A stretch of 64,000 bases of DNA from Blautia hydrogenotrophica DSM 10507 (GTDB lineage Bacteria > Bacillota > Clostridia > Lachnospirales > Lachnospiraceae), in NCBI RefSeq assembly GCF_034356035.1, contig NZ_CP136423.1:1984001-2048000 (forward strand), read 5' to 3'. The translations under genes and the position numbers were made by a program. Of the stretch, positions 1 to 8,970 are shown one piece after another (the stretch's first letter is position 1; every line of letters begins with the position of its first letter). The notes under the pieces were generated by a model, which ran no database searches, was not told the origin of the DNA, and saw nothing but the letters and a program-made list of their open reading frames with translations.

Positions 1-1171
1 AATTTTTCACCATCGGACTGCCATACTTATAGAGGTATGTCCCCCAGACTGGGTGAAATTTTCTCTCAGCCCACTCCGGCTCATATAGACAAGTCCCGTC
101 AAACAAGGCCAACCCTGCCCCCGCATTGGAGAACTGTGCAGGTGTCCAATCCAGAATCACACCCACACCTGCCTGGTGCAAAATAGAAACCATCTCTTTG
201 AAATCTTCAGCCTCTCCCAGCCGGCGGCTGGGAGAATAGTAGGCAAAAGTCACATATCCAGAACTTTTCTCGTCCAAATACTCCATCACCGGTGTCAATT
301 CCACATGGGTATATCCCATCTCGGAGACATACTCAGCCAGTTTTCTTCCCAGGCTCTGATAGCTGTCCGGCTTCTCGCCTTCTGAGGTCATCCACTGAAA
401 TGGGTTCACCTCATAGATAGATATGGGAACATTTTTCTTCACGTACTTTTTTCTCTTCTCCATCCACTTCTGATCTTCCCACTGAAAATCAGAAACTTTC
501 GGCACCACAGACGCAGTAGCTGGAGGCATTTCGCTCTGCTGTCCATAGGGATCAGCCTTTAAAATCGTGTTTCCGCCCTTAACTTTGATCTCGTATTTAT
601 AGAGTGCCCCCGGCTTTACATCCGGTATAAATAGCTCATAAATCCCAGACATTGGACAGCGGTGCATCAAGGTCCCTCTACCGTCCCATTGATTAAAATC
701 TCCCACTACACTCACATGTAAAGCGTTGGGAGCCCAAACCGCAAACGAGGTCCCCTCAACTCCTTTGTGCATACAGTGATGAGCCCCTAGTTTTTTGTAG
801 ACTTCATAATAGATTCCCGCACAGAATTTCTTCTCATCCTCCTCCGTAATCAGTGACGGAAAACTGTATAAGTCTCTTCTGCGCTCTGTCTGCCCTTTCT
901 CATTTTCTACAAGGAACTCATAGGACGGAATTCTCTTATATGGAAGAATAGCCGCAAAATACCCTGCTTCCTCCTCAAGACTCATCGGAAATTTCTGACC
1001 GCTTTTTAAATTCCGCACTGTGACCTTCGCTGCCCCCGGAAAATATCCCTGGACAAGCACTCCCCCTGGAACTGTTCTCGGCTGCATAACATCTCTCGGA
1101 GAACTTTCCTCACCATACAAAATCCCTTCTATTCTAGGCCAATTCATATACTCATAAGCTTGATTCTTCAC
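1..1171 (-). CDS. glgB: Glycogen branching enzyme-like protein, N-terminal ~390 residues (3' end outside window)
   Basis: Branching enzymes (GH13) cut alpha-1,4-glucan and rejoin it as alpha-1,6 branches in cytoplasmic glycogen synthesis. Read from a GTG at 1171, preceded by GGAGG at good spacing; an in-frame ATG at 1192 lacks a ribosome site. Residues 1-125 look like the N1 module, about 135-235 like a CBM48 module (FAVWAPNA, VVGDFNQW), then the barrel begins (ISIYEVNPFQW, GYTHVELTPVMEY, GVILDWTPAQF). Family resemblance continues through FDGTCLYE and HPVWGTYLY to the edge. Odd: conserved region I normally reads DWVPAHF, but here the histidine is glutamine (CAG), and the usual YEVHLGSW reads YEVNPFQW, so this may be a divergent paralogue. 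Catalytic regions II-IV lie outside the window. Family assignment is firm; activity is uncertain. Confidence 0.85.
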   Translation of the reverse strand, partial: MKNQAYEYMNWPRIEGILYGEESSPRDVMQPRTVPGGVLVQGYFPGAAKVTVRNLKSGQKFPMSLEEEAGYFAAILPYKRIPSYEFLVENEKGQTERRRDLYSFPSLITEEDEKKFCAGIYYEVYKKLGAHHCMHKGVEGTSFAVWAPNALHVSVVGDFNQWDGRGTLMHRCPMSGIYELFIPDVKPGALYKYEIKVKGGNTILKADPYGQQSEMPPATASVVPKVSDFQWEDQKWMEKRKKYVKKNVPISIYEVNPFQWMTSEGEKPDSYQSLGRKLAEYVSEMGYTHVELTPVMEYLDEKSSGYVTFAYYSPSRRLGEAEDFKEMVSILHQAGVGVILDWTPAQFSNAGAGLALFDGTCLYEPEWAERKFHPVWGTYLYKYGSPMVKN

Positions 1172-1289
1172 TTTGCATTCCTCCTGCTGCATTTTGTTCT
1201 GATACTCTCAGGTGCAAAACTGTTTGATATTTCTTTTATTTTATCATTAATGCAGCAGTTCGAAAAGCCTTTTTCAAAGAAATGACAAC

Positions 1290-1332
1290 GGGGAAACGCT
1301 TTCTTCGGTGTATCCAAAGAAAACATTTCCCC
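1290..1332 (-). terminator. 19-bp hairpin ending the leuB-serA operon
   Basis: Arms 1290-1308 and 1314-1332 with a 5-nt loop. Read as minus-strand RNA all 19 positions pair, three as G-U; read as plus-strand RNA those become A-C mismatches, so the structure belongs to the minus strand. It lies just past the small ORF that follows serA. The sequence after it is only moderately U-rich (GUUGUCAUUUCUUU), so it may be a weak terminator or a 3'-end stabiliser. Confidence 0.6.
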
Positions 1333-1343
1333 TCTTGTTCGCT

Positions 1344-1595
1344 TCACACTCTGCTTCTTAGTTTTGAAACCATATAAAACACACTTTTAGCACACGGAAC
1401 TACACGTTTTCGATTCCTGTACAGACAGCCCAGACGTTTCTTTCCCACATACAGCGCCCGAAAACCACCTGGCAGTTTTTTCACTGCCACTTTCGGAGCA
1501 TTTTGGGGAAATTTTTTCATTCGCTCTAGCTTCTTTTCTATCCGCTTCGTCTTCCTAGCCGCCTCTTCTAATACTTTGTGCAATTTCACAGGCAT
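1344..1595 (-). CDS. Small basic hypothetical protein downstream of serA (83 aa)
   Basis: I do not recognise this protein. It begins 13 nt after the serA stop codon in the same direction and ends just before the 1290-1332 hairpin, so it would be the last gene of the operon. It is very rich in Lys and Arg, with a probable N-terminal helix (VLEEAARKTKRIEKKLERMKK) followed by a GFRALYVGKKRLG segment. There is no membrane segment, and only two cysteines. The ribosome site is weak (GTGGGG upstream of ATG), so translation may depend on coupling to serA. Its composition would suit nucleic acid or ribosome binding, but that is inference. It could also be a spurious open frame. Confidence 0.45.
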   Translation of the reverse strand: MPVKLHKVLEEAARKTKRIEKKLERMKKFPQNAPKVAVKKLPGGFRALYVGKKRLGCLYRNRKRVVPCAKSVFYMVSKLRSRV

Positions 1596-1608
1596 TCCCC
1601 ACTTATCG

Positions 1609-2772
1609 TTATCTCACCACACGGACTCTAGAGACGCCTTCCACAGATTCCAAAGCCTCGATAGCCTCTCCTGGAATTTCTGCCTCCATGTCCATCAATG
1701 TATAGGCATATTCTCCCCGGCTTTTGTTGGTCATATCCGCAATATTCATACCTTCATCACCCAATATTTTACTGAACTGGCTAATCATGTTAGGGATATT
1801 CCTGTGGGTGATCGCCACCCGGCTTCTACCCTTGCAGACTCCCATATCACAGTTGGGGAAATTCACAGAATTACGAATATTTCCATTTTCCAAAAAATCT
1901 CTCAGTTCTTTTACAGCCATAATCGCGCAGTTCTCCTCCGCCTCCGCTGTGGAAGCTCCCAAGTGCGGAATCACCAACACTCCTTTTTTGCCCGCAACCA
2001 CAGGATTTGCAAAGTCTGTCACATACCTCTTAATCTTGCCACTCTGCAAAGCTTTGACAATGGCCTCCTCATCTGCCAAAAGATCGCGCGCGAAATTCAG
2101 AATCACCACGTGCTCCTTCATTTTGGAGATCGCCTCCTCATTCAGCATCTGTTTCGTACTGTCCAGCAAAGGCACATGAATTGTGATATAGTCACACTGC
2201 TCATAAATCTCTTCTACATTTTTGCTGTGATGCACGTTTCTAGAAAGATTCCAGGCCGCATCAATAGAGAGATACGGGTCGTATCCGTAGACCTCCATTC
2301 CTAGAGCATCCGCAGCATTTGCCACCATGGAGCCAATCGCACCCAAACCGATAATTCCCAACTTTTTACCGCTAATCTCACAGCCTGCAAACTGTTTTTT
2401 CTGCTTTTCAGCCAGTTTTCCGATGTTGGGGTCTTCCTGGTTATCTTTAATCCACTCCACACCGCCTACAATATCACGGGACGCCAGAAGCATTCCTGCC
2501 AGAACCAACTCTTTCACACCGTTGGCATTGGCTCCAGGGGTGTTAAACACTACGATTCCCTTCTCTGCACAATCCGCTACCGGAATATTGTTGACCCCGG
2601 CTCCTGCACGGCCGATGGCGAGTACAGAATCTGGAATCTCTAACTCGGTCATTTTCGCACTTCGAACCAGTACCGCGTCTGCAGCGGCCAGCTCCTTTAC
2701 TTCTGTATATTGATCTGAAAACAATTCCAGCCCTTTTTGAGAGATTGGATTTAAGCAAGTATACCGGAACAT
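1609..2772 (-). CDS. serA: D-3-phosphoglycerate dehydrogenase (387 aa)
   Basis: Oxidises 3-phosphoglycerate to 3-phosphohydroxypyruvate with NAD+, the first step of serine synthesis in the cytoplasm. Visible are the Rossmann motif GLGAIG (about 142-147), the substrate-side segment GRAGAGVNNI (about 54-63), the HLGAST segment with the catalytic His, and a C-terminal ACT domain over the last ~75 residues, giving the short ACT-only form that lacks the extra ASB domain of long SerA proteins. I chose the ATG at 2772: it follows the serC stop by one base, and the GAGGAG at the end of serC serves as ribosome site. An upstream start at 2793 would overlap serC by 20 nt. serC lies directly upstream, which supports the serine pathway role. 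Confidence 0.95.
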   Translation of the reverse strand: MFRYTCLNPISQKGLELFSDQYTEVKELAAADAVLVRSAKMTELEIPDSVLAIGRAGAGVNNIPVADCAEKGIVVFNTPGANANGVKELVLAGMLLASRDIVGGVEWIKDNQEDPNIGKLAEKQKKQFAGCEISGKKLGIIGLGAIGSMVANAADALGMEVYGYDPYLSIDAAWNLSRNVHHSKNVEEIYEQCDYITIHVPLLDSTKQMLNEEAISKMKEHVVILNFARDLLADEEAIVKALQSGKIKRYVTDFANPVVAGKKGVLVIPHLGASTAEAEENCAIMAVKELRDFLENGNIRNSVNFPNCDMGVCKGRSRVAITHRNIPNMISQFSKILGDEGMNIADMTNKSRGEYAYTLMDMEAEIPGEAIEALESVEGVSRVRVVR

Positions 2773-2773
2773 T

Positions 2774-3856
2774 TTAGCAATTCTCCTCCTCAAATTTTTT
2801 CATAAATGCGACCAAAGCCTGCACACCCTCTACTGGCATAGCATTGTAGATGCTGGCGCGCATACCGCCCACACTGCGGTGTCCCTTTAAATTCTCCAGG
2901 CCTGCCTCTTTCGCTTCCTTGACAAATTTTGCGTCCATCTCCTTGTCTCCTGTGACAAAGGGCACGTTCATCAAAGAACGGGAGGCTGGCTCTACCGTTC
3001 CTCTAAACAATTTACTCTGATCTAGATAGTCATAGAGGATCCTGGCTTTTTCCTCATTGCGCTCTTTCATTGCCTGAAGACCACCCATCTTTTTCAGCCA
3101 TTTAAAGACCTTGCCGCAGATATAGATGCAATAACAGTTCGGTGTATTGTACATAGAACCTGCATCAGCATGTGTCTTAAATTTCAGCATCGTAGGAGTT
3201 CCCTCTAGCACATCGTCTGTGATTAGATCTTCACGCACAATGGAAATCACCATACCGGCCGGTCCAATATTTTTTTGAACGCCTCCGTAGATGATACCGT
3301 ACTTCTCCACATCCATCGGCTCTGATAAGAAACAGGAGGAGACATCTGCCACCAGAAGTTTTCCCTTCGTGTTTGGCAACGTCTTATACTTCGTCCCATA
3401 GATGGTATTATTTTCACAAATGTATACATAATCTGCGTCTTCACTGATCGGCAGATCGGAACAATCCGGTATATAACTGAAGGTTTTGTCCTCAGAGGAC
3501 GCGATTTTGTTGGCTTTGCCGTATTTCTGCGCTTCCTGCCAAGCTTTTTTCGCCCACTGACCAGTCACAATATAGTCAGCTACCCGATTCTTCATCAGAT
3601 TCATGGGAATCATCGCAAATTGCTGAGACGCCCCGCCCTGCAAAAAGAGTACCTTATAATTATCTGGAATCTGAAGAAGGTCCCTCAGATCTGCCTCAGC
3701 CTCATCTATAATCTGTTGAAAAGCCGCGGAACGATGGCTCATCTCCATCACTGACATCCCGGTTCCGCGGTAGTCCAGCATTTCCTCGGCTGCCTCTTCC
3801 AGTACTTCTTCCGGCAGCACTGCCGGTCCCGCAGAAAAGTTATACACTCGTTTCAT
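2774..3856 (-). CDS. serC: Phosphoserine aminotransferase (360 aa)
   Basis: Transfers an amino group from glutamate to 3-phosphohydroxypyruvate to give O-phosphoserine, the second step of serine synthesis; it is PLP-dependent. The N terminus (RVYNFSAGPAVLPEEVL) is characteristic of SerC, and GGVQKNIGPAG carries the PLP lysine (about K195). At 360 residues it has full family length. Its ATG overlaps the ilvB stop by four bases (ATGA), so the two are probably translationally coupled; serA follows immediately. No phosphoserine phosphatase gene is in the window. Confidence 0.97.
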   Translation of the reverse strand: MKRVYNFSAGPAVLPEEVLEEAAEEMLDYRGTGMSVMEMSHRSAAFQQIIDEAEADLRDLLQIPDNYKVLFLQGGASQQFAMIPMNLMKNRVADYIVTGQWAKKAWQEAQKYGKANKIASSEDKTFSYIPDCSDLPISEDADYVYICENNTIYGTKYKTLPNTKGKLLVADVSSCFLSEPMDVEKYGIIYGGVQKNIGPAGMVISIVREDLITDDVLEGTPTMLKFKTHADAGSMYNTPNCYCIYICGKVFKWLKKMGGLQAMKERNEEKARILYDYLDQSKLFRGTVEPASRSLMNVPFVTGDKEMDAKFVKEAKEAGLENLKGHRSVGGMRASIYNAMPVEGVQALVAFMKKFEEENC

Positions 3857-5529
3857 TTTTGAATATCCTCCTCATCAAATACATCTTCTAAATTCGCTCC
3901 CGCTGGAACCATTGGAAATACTTTTTGATCTTCATCAATCACGCATTCCACCACTACAACTCCTTCACTCGCAAGAGCTCTCTTTAACGCTGGTTCCACT
4001 TCTTCCGGTTTTGATACCCGAATGCCTTCACACCCCATCGCCTCGGCTAGTTTGACAAAATCCACCTGATCTTTGACAATCGTCTGAGAATAGCGCTCAT
4101 CATAAAATAGCGTCTGCCATTGACGGACCATTCCCAGCACATGATTGTTCAGCACAATCTCTACCAAGTGATGGCCACTTCTGACTGCCGTCGCCAATTC
4201 ATTCATATTCATACGGAAGCACCCGTCTCCGGCGATATTCACCACCGTTTTATCTGGTCTTCCATAGGTAGCTCCAATGGCAGCACCCAAACCATACCCC
4301 ATCGTTCCCAATCCTCCCGATGTCAGAAGGCTTCTCGAATTTTTATACTTGTAAAACTGTGCTGCCCACATCTGGTGCTGTCCCACGTCTGTGACAATCA
4401 AAGCGTCTCCTTTTGTCAACTCATAGAGCTTGCTGATTACGTAGGGACCTGACAGTTTGTCTTCTTGAACCTTCAGCGGATATCTCTCTTTGTAATCCTG
4501 AATTCTTTTCAGCCATTCTGGATGTTTTTTAGGCTCCACCATTTCCAAGAGACGCCTCAAGACTTCTCTCACATCACCTTCTATACTGGCATCCACAACT
4601 ACATTTTTATTGATCTCCACAGCATCTACATCGACTTGAAGAATTTTCGCATTCTTAGCAAAGTTTTTGGTATTGCCAGTCACACGATCACTAAATCTGG
4701 CTCCTAGAGTAATCAAAAGATCACACTCTGAAACTCCCAGATTCGATGCTTTTGTCCCATGCATTCCTAACATACCCGTGTAAAGCTCATCCTCACCGCT
4801 GAAGACTCCTTTTCCCATCAGACTATCACAGACAGGCGCCTGAATACGGTGAGCCAGTTTTGTCACTTCCGCCGAAGCGCCAGAAATGTTCGCGCCACCC
4901 CCCACAAAGATAAAAGGCCGCTCAGCCTCCGCAATCATCTTTGCTGCGACTTCTAGATCCATCATATGAATGTTCTCTGTCACACGGCTGATAGTCGCTG
5001 GTCGCCGTGGTTCATATTCCGTGGTGAAAGAAGTGACATCCTTGGTCACATCTACGAGCACAGGTCCAGGCCTGCCGCTTTTGGCGATGTAAAATGCTTT
5101 TCGTATCGTGTCTGCCAACATGTCAATATCCTTGACAATGAAACTGTACTTGGTAATCGGCATCGTGATTCCTGCAATATCCACCTCCTGGAAAGAGTCT
5201 CTTCCCAAAAGCGGTTTCCCCACATTGGCTGTAATAGCCACCATAGGTATCGAATCCATGTGAGCCGTAGCGATCCCCGTCACCAGGTTTGTCGCCCCCG
5301 GGCCTGAAGTGGCCATACAGACCCCTACCTTTCCGGTTGCTCTGGCATAGCCGTCTGCTGCATGGGCTGCTCCCTGCTCATGAGAAGTCAGAACATGATG
5401 AATCTTATCTCTGTATTTATACAGAGCGTCATATAAATTCAAAATTGCTCCGCCCGGATACCCAAATACGGTATCTACCCCCTGTTCCAGCAGACATTCA
5501 ATGATGATATCTGAACCGTTTAACTGCAT
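3853..5529 (-). CDS. ilvB: Acetolactate synthase large (catalytic) subunit (558 aa)
   Basis: A TPP-, FAD- and Mg-dependent enzyme that condenses two pyruvates to acetolactate, or pyruvate with 2-oxobutyrate, starting valine, leucine and isoleucine synthesis. The TPP-activating Glu is at about 51 (SHEQGAAHAADG), and the TPP/Mg motif GDGCFRMNMNE is near 430. The length fits the AHAS catalytic subunit rather than a catabolic AlsS. I start at ATG 5529, preceded by GGGGGAAA; a GTG 18 nt upstream would place that ribosome site inside the gene. ilvD ends just upstream and serC overlaps downstream. No regulatory subunit gene (ilvN/ilvH) is adjacent, so it must be encoded elsewhere or be absent. Confidence 0.95.
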   Translation of the reverse strand: MQLNGSDIIIECLLEQGVDTVFGYPGGAILNLYDALYKYRDKIHHVLTSHEQGAAHAADGYARATGKVGVCMATSGPGATNLVTGIATAHMDSIPMVAITANVGKPLLGRDSFQEVDIAGITMPITKYSFIVKDIDMLADTIRKAFYIAKSGRPGPVLVDVTKDVTSFTTEYEPRRPATISRVTENIHMMDLEVAAKMIAEAERPFIFVGGGANISGASAEVTKLAHRIQAPVCDSLMGKGVFSGEDELYTGMLGMHGTKASNLGVSECDLLITLGARFSDRVTGNTKNFAKNAKILQVDVDAVEINKNVVVDASIEGDVREVLRRLLEMVEPKKHPEWLKRIQDYKERYPLKVQEDKLSGPYVISKLYELTKGDALIVTDVGQHQMWAAQFYKYKNSRSLLTSGGLGTMGYGLGAAIGATYGRPDKTVVNIAGDGCFRMNMNELATAVRSGHHLVEIVLNNHVLGMVRQWQTLFYDERYSQTIVKDQVDFVKLAEAMGCEGIRVSKPEEVEPALKRALASEGVVVVECVIDEDQKVFPMVPAGANLEDVFDEEDIQK

Positions 5530-5552
5530 GTACTTTCCCCCTATCACTTTCT

Positions 5553-7223
5553 TTATCTCTTTGGCACTTCCAGGATTGCCCCTCTGTTACCGCTGGTCAC
5601 CATAGACGCATAGCGTGCCAGATAACCGGTAGTCACCTTAGGTTCTCTGGGCTGCCATTTGGCTCTTCTGGCTTCCAATTCTTCCTCTGACACTTTCAGA
5701 TTCATGGACAGATTCGGAATGTCAATCTGTATCCTATCACCTTCTTTCACCAATGCAATTGGTCCTCCTACTGCTGCCTCCGGTGAGACATGACCGATAG
5801 AAGCACCTCTAGAAGCCCCGCTAAAACGTCCATCCGTAATCAAAGCAACACTGGAACCCAGTCCCATACCCGCGATTGCGGAGGTCGGATTTAACATTTC
5901 TCTCATTCCCGGACCACCCTTTGGCCCTTCATAGCGAATTACCACTACATCTCCAGCAACAATTTTCCCACTCTTGATTGCGGTAATCGCATCTTCTTCA
6001 CAATCAAAGACTCTGGCCGGTCCCTCATGGACCATCATCTGCTCACAGACCGCGGAGCGTTTCACGACACCACCATCAGGAGCCAGATTTCCTCTCAACA
6101 CAGCCAGGCCTCCTGTCTCGCTGTATGGATTTTCAATGGGACGGATCACTTCAGGGTTTTTGTTGACACAGCCTTCAATATTCTCTCCCACAGTTTTGCC
6201 GCTCACTGTCATGCACTCCGTGTACAGCAATCCTTTTTTATTCAGCTCATTCATGACCGCATAGACACCACCTGCCTCATTCAGCTCTTCAATGTAGGTA
6301 GGCCCTGCCGGAGCTAGATGACATAAGTTCGGTGTCTTCTCGCTGATCTCATTGGCAAAGCTCACATCAAAATCCATTCCCACTTCGTGGGCAATCGCAG
6401 GTAGATGCAGCATACTGTTCGTGGAACATCCCAGAGCCATATCCACAGTCAGAGCGTTTAAGATCGCCTCCTTTGTCATAATGTCTCTTGGGCGAATATT
6501 TCTTCTATACATTTCCATAACCTGCATTCCTGCGTGTTTCGCAAGCGCGATGCGCTCAGAATATACTGCCGGTATCGTGCCATTTCCCTTTAATCCCATT
6601 CCTAAAACTTCTGTCAGACAATTCATACTGTTGGCAGTGTACATACCCGAACAAGAACCGCAAGTCGGGCAAGTCTTCTGCTCGTATTCCCTCAGTTCAT
6701 CCTCCGAAATCGTACCTGCAGCGTAGGAACCTACTGCCTCAAACATGCTGGACAGACTAGTCTTATGTCCTCCTACATGGCCTGCAAGCATCGGTCCTCC
6801 GCTCACAAAGACCGTTGGAATATTCAGTCTCGCTGCAGCCATCAAAAGCCCCGGCACGTTTTTGTCACAGTTTGGTACCATAACCAAGGCATCAAATTGA
6901 TGAGCCATCGCCATCGCCTCAGTGGAATCGGCGATCAAATCACGAGTCACAAGGGAATACTTCATCCCGATATGTCCCATAGCGATTCCATCACAGACTG
7001 CAATCGCCGGAAATACAATCGGTGTCCCCCCTGCCATAGCTACACCTTGTTTCACCGCACTCACAATTTTGTCCAGATTCATGTGCCCCGGCACAATTTC
7101 ATTATAGGAACTTACAATTCCCACCAATGGACGGTCCATCTCCTCCTGAGTCATACCCAGAGCGTGAAATAAAGACCGATGGGGAGCCTGCTGCGCTCCC
7201 TTTGTCACTGCATCACTTCTCAT
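5553..7223 (-). CDS. ilvD: Dihydroxy-acid dehydratase (556 aa)
   Basis: Dehydrates 2,3-dihydroxy-isovalerate and 2,3-dihydroxy-3-methylvalerate to the 2-oxo acids of valine and isoleucine. Iron-sulfur cysteines are visible at about C119 (PNCDKNVPG) and within CPTCGSCSG (about 185-191). The N-terminal site reads NEIVPGH, with glycine where plant-type 2Fe-2S enzymes have a third cysteine (TPCN). This matches the oxygen-sensitive 4Fe-4S class, as expected for an anaerobe. Ribosome site GGAGAG precedes the ATG. It lies between leuB and ilvB in a single transcription unit. Confidence 0.97.
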   Translation of the reverse strand: MRSDAVTKGAQQAPHRSLFHALGMTQEEMDRPLVGIVSSYNEIVPGHMNLDKIVSAVKQGVAMAGGTPIVFPAIAVCDGIAMGHIGMKYSLVTRDLIADSTEAMAMAHQFDALVMVPNCDKNVPGLLMAAARLNIPTVFVSGGPMLAGHVGGHKTSLSSMFEAVGSYAAGTISEDELREYEQKTCPTCGSCSGMYTANSMNCLTEVLGMGLKGNGTIPAVYSERIALAKHAGMQVMEMYRRNIRPRDIMTKEAILNALTVDMALGCSTNSMLHLPAIAHEVGMDFDVSFANEISEKTPNLCHLAPAGPTYIEELNEAGGVYAVMNELNKKGLLYTECMTVSGKTVGENIEGCVNKNPEVIRPIENPYSETGGLAVLRGNLAPDGGVVKRSAVCEQMMVHEGPARVFDCEEDAITAIKSGKIVAGDVVVIRYEGPKGGPGMREMLNPTSAIAGMGLGSSVALITDGRFSGASRGASIGHVSPEAAVGGPIALVKEGDRIQIDIPNLSMNLKVSEEELEARRAKWQPREPKVTTGYLARYASMVTSGNRGAILEVPKR

Positions 7224-7290
7224 AAATTTCTCTCCTGTTCTTCTATCGTATTTCAGGGAATTCCCCCGTGTTTATCTGCGTCTTTGCCCA

Positions 7291-8373
7291 TTAAATTCTG
7301 CTACAAATCAGATCTCCCATTTGACGAGTTCCCACCAAAGTACAGCCTTCTGACATAATATCACCGGTTCGGTATCCTTCGGACAACACTTTTTTAACCG
7401 CATCTTCCACAGCCTTAGCCTCCTCGTCTAAATCCAGAGAATACCTCAGCATCATAGCAGCCGACAAAATCGTCGCGATTGGATTGGCTTTATCCTGTCC
7501 TGCAATGTCCGGCGCAGAACCGTGGCTCGGCTCATACAGACCAAATTTTGTCTCATTGAGGCTTGCCGACGACAACATTCCAATGGAGCCTGTTACCATA
7601 CTCGCCTCGTCCGACAAAATGTCCCCAAACATATTCTCTGTCAAAATCACATCGAACTGACCAGGATTCATCACAAGCTGCATCGCACAGTTATCTACCA
7701 GCATATGCTCCAAAGTCACATCTGGGTACTCTGCTGCCACATCTTCTACCACGCTTCTCCAAAGTCTGGAAGAATCCAATACATTTGCCTTGTCCACACT
7801 CGTAACCTTCTTGCGGCGTTTTCTGGCAATATCAAAACCACGTCTTGCAATTCTGCGAATCTCATTCTCATCGTAAGTCAAGGTGTCAATCGCTCTGCGG
7901 ATTCCATTCTCTTCTACCGTCTTTCTCTCTCCGAAATATAGGCCCCCTGTCAGCTCCCTCATAATCATCATGTCAAATCCGTCTCCAATAATATCGCTAC
8001 GAAGAGGGCAAGCTGCTCTAAGCTCTTGATACAGATACGCTGGCCGTAGATTTGCAAACAGGTTCAGAGCTTTGCGGATACCCAGCAGGCCGGCCTCCGG
8101 CCGCTTCGACGGTTCCAGCTTATACCAGGGTGAAGTAGCTGCATCACCTCCGATGGAACCCATCAAGACTGCATCGGCGGCTTTCGCTCTCTCGATGGTC
8201 TCCTCAGTCAGAGGTACACCGCACACATCGATGGATGCCCCTCCTAGTAAAAGCTCCTCATAGTGAAATGTATGGTGATATTTTTCACAAACTTTGTCCA
8301 GAATTTTCTTCGCTTCCCGAACAATTTCCGGCCCAATTCCATCGCCGTAAATCAATCCCAGTCTATATTCCAT
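7291..8373 (-). CDS. leuB: 3-isopropylmalate dehydrogenase (360 aa)
   Basis: NAD-dependent oxidative decarboxylation of 3-isopropylmalate in leucine synthesis. Family motifs include GDGIGPEIV near the N terminus, MRELTGGLYFG, SVDKANVL, DNCAMQLV and the cofactor segment EPSHGSAPDIAGQ. The length is typical. It is the first gene of the operon, 48 nt from the -10 box of a strong predicted promoter. leuA, leuC, leuD and ilvC are not in this window, so the branched-chain pathway is split across loci. Confidence 0.97.
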   Translation of the reverse strand: MEYRLGLIYGDGIGPEIVREAKKILDKVCEKYHHTFHYEELLLGGASIDVCGVPLTEETIERAKAADAVLMGSIGGDAATSPWYKLEPSKRPEAGLLGIRKALNLFANLRPAYLYQELRAACPLRSDIIGDGFDMMIMRELTGGLYFGERKTVEENGIRRAIDTLTYDENEIRRIARRGFDIARKRRKKVTSVDKANVLDSSRLWRSVVEDVAAEYPDVTLEHMLVDNCAMQLVMNPGQFDVILTENMFGDILSDEASMVTGSIGMLSSASLNETKFGLYEPSHGSAPDIAGQDKANPIATILSAAMMLRYSLDLDEEAKAVEDAVKKVLSEGYRTGDIMSEGCTLVGTRQMGDLICSRI

Positions 8374-8420
8374 GGTTTTCCATCCTTCCCTTCTGGTAAT
8401 AAATTTAAGTATATTTTAAT

Positions 8421-8449
8421 ATGATACTCTACATCACTAATATTTTCAA
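8421..8449 (-). promoter_or_regulatory. Sigma-A type promoter for the leuB operon
   Basis: On the minus strand, -35 TTGAAA (8444-8449) and -10 TATCAT (8421-8426) are separated by exactly 17 bp. The resulting leader is about 40 nt, too short for a T-box, and no T-box sequence is present, so leucine control by that route is not supported. Confidence 0.75.
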
Positions 8450-8472
8450 CCACTTCCCTCAAAAAATAGGGC

Positions 8473-8504
8473 CCGGCTGGCGCTACCGCTTTCCTGCCAT
8501 CCGG
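8473..8504 (-). terminator. Possible second terminator downstream of yajC
   Basis: Minus-strand RNA can pair CCGGAUGGC with GCCAGCCGG (one mismatch) around a 14-nt loop; a six-base U run (plus A's at 8461-8466) follows after six bases. It lies about 45 nt beyond the first yajC terminator and just upstream of the leuB promoter, so it could insulate leuB from read-through. Confidence 0.4.
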
Positions 8505-8549
8505 CAGTTTCGTTCTCGTTAATTATTTATCCTGATCTTGATACACAAA

Positions 8550-8627
8550 AACCGTTGTAAACTCCCCAAACACTTGCCTCTCCCGGCTCTCCCCCGGTTT
8601 GGCAGTATTTGGAAATTTACAACGGTT
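8550..8627 (-). terminator. Long intrinsic terminator after yajC
   Basis: Perfect 12-bp outer stem, 8550-8561 against 8616-8627 (AACCGUUGUAAA paired with UUUACAACGGUU in the minus RNA), ending in a U run (UUUUUGUGU). An inner imperfect stem (CCAAAUAC..UGCC with GGCAAGUGUUUGG) extends it. It starts 10 nt past the yajC stop codon. Confidence 0.85.
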
Positions 8628-8637
8628 CGGGAAATTT

Positions 8638-8940
8638 CTATTCCGATACCGAAGTGCTTGCCTTCTCAACCTCAGCAATTGCTGCTTTACGCATTGGAAT
8701 TCTGCAGTTACGGTTGTTACCAAATTCTACGATCACATCTTCCTCTGTCAGATCAATAATAACTCCATAGAATCCGCTTGTGGTGACAACGCTGTCACCA
8801 ACTTCCATACTGGAAAGCATGGCATTCACACGCTTTTGTTCTTTCTTCTGGGGACGAATCATCAGGAAATACATAATTACAAATAAAATGACAATCCAGA
8901 TAATCATTCCGCCAACTCCCATTGCACCCTGGCTGTTCAT
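8638..8940 (-). CDS. yajC: Preprotein translocase accessory subunit YajC (100 aa)
   Basis: A small inner-membrane protein of the Sec holotranslocon. It has one N-terminal membrane segment (about 11-29, MIIWIVILFVIMYFLMIRP) followed by the hallmark RPQKKEQKR and a soluble domain with VGDSVVTTSGFYGVI. Length and layout are those of the family. AGGAGG precedes the ATG. The tgt-yajC order is common in bacteria. The gap to tgt is 144 nt and holds a structured segment (8971-9072), which may modulate yajC expression. Confidence 0.95.
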   Translation of the reverse strand: MNSQGAMGVGGMIIWIVILFVIMYFLMIRPQKKEQKRVNAMLSSMEVGDSVVTTSGFYGVIIDLTEEDVIVEFGNNRNCRIPMRKAAIAEVEKASTSVSE

Positions 8941-8970
8941 TGAACGATACCTCCTAAATAAAATGTTTCA

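Noticed and set aside
1576-2304. Long plus-strand open frame opposite serA
   Set aside because: It is antisense to a clear serA gene, with a His- and Ser-rich product typical of a shadow frame and no ribosome site. Similar long antisense frames over leuB, ilvB, tgt, hisF and the xdh genes were rejected on the same grounds.
8374-8549. T-box or other amino acid leader upstream of leuB
   Set aside because: The AGGGTGGNACCGCG antiterminator sequence is absent and the predicted transcription start leaves only about 40 nt of leader.
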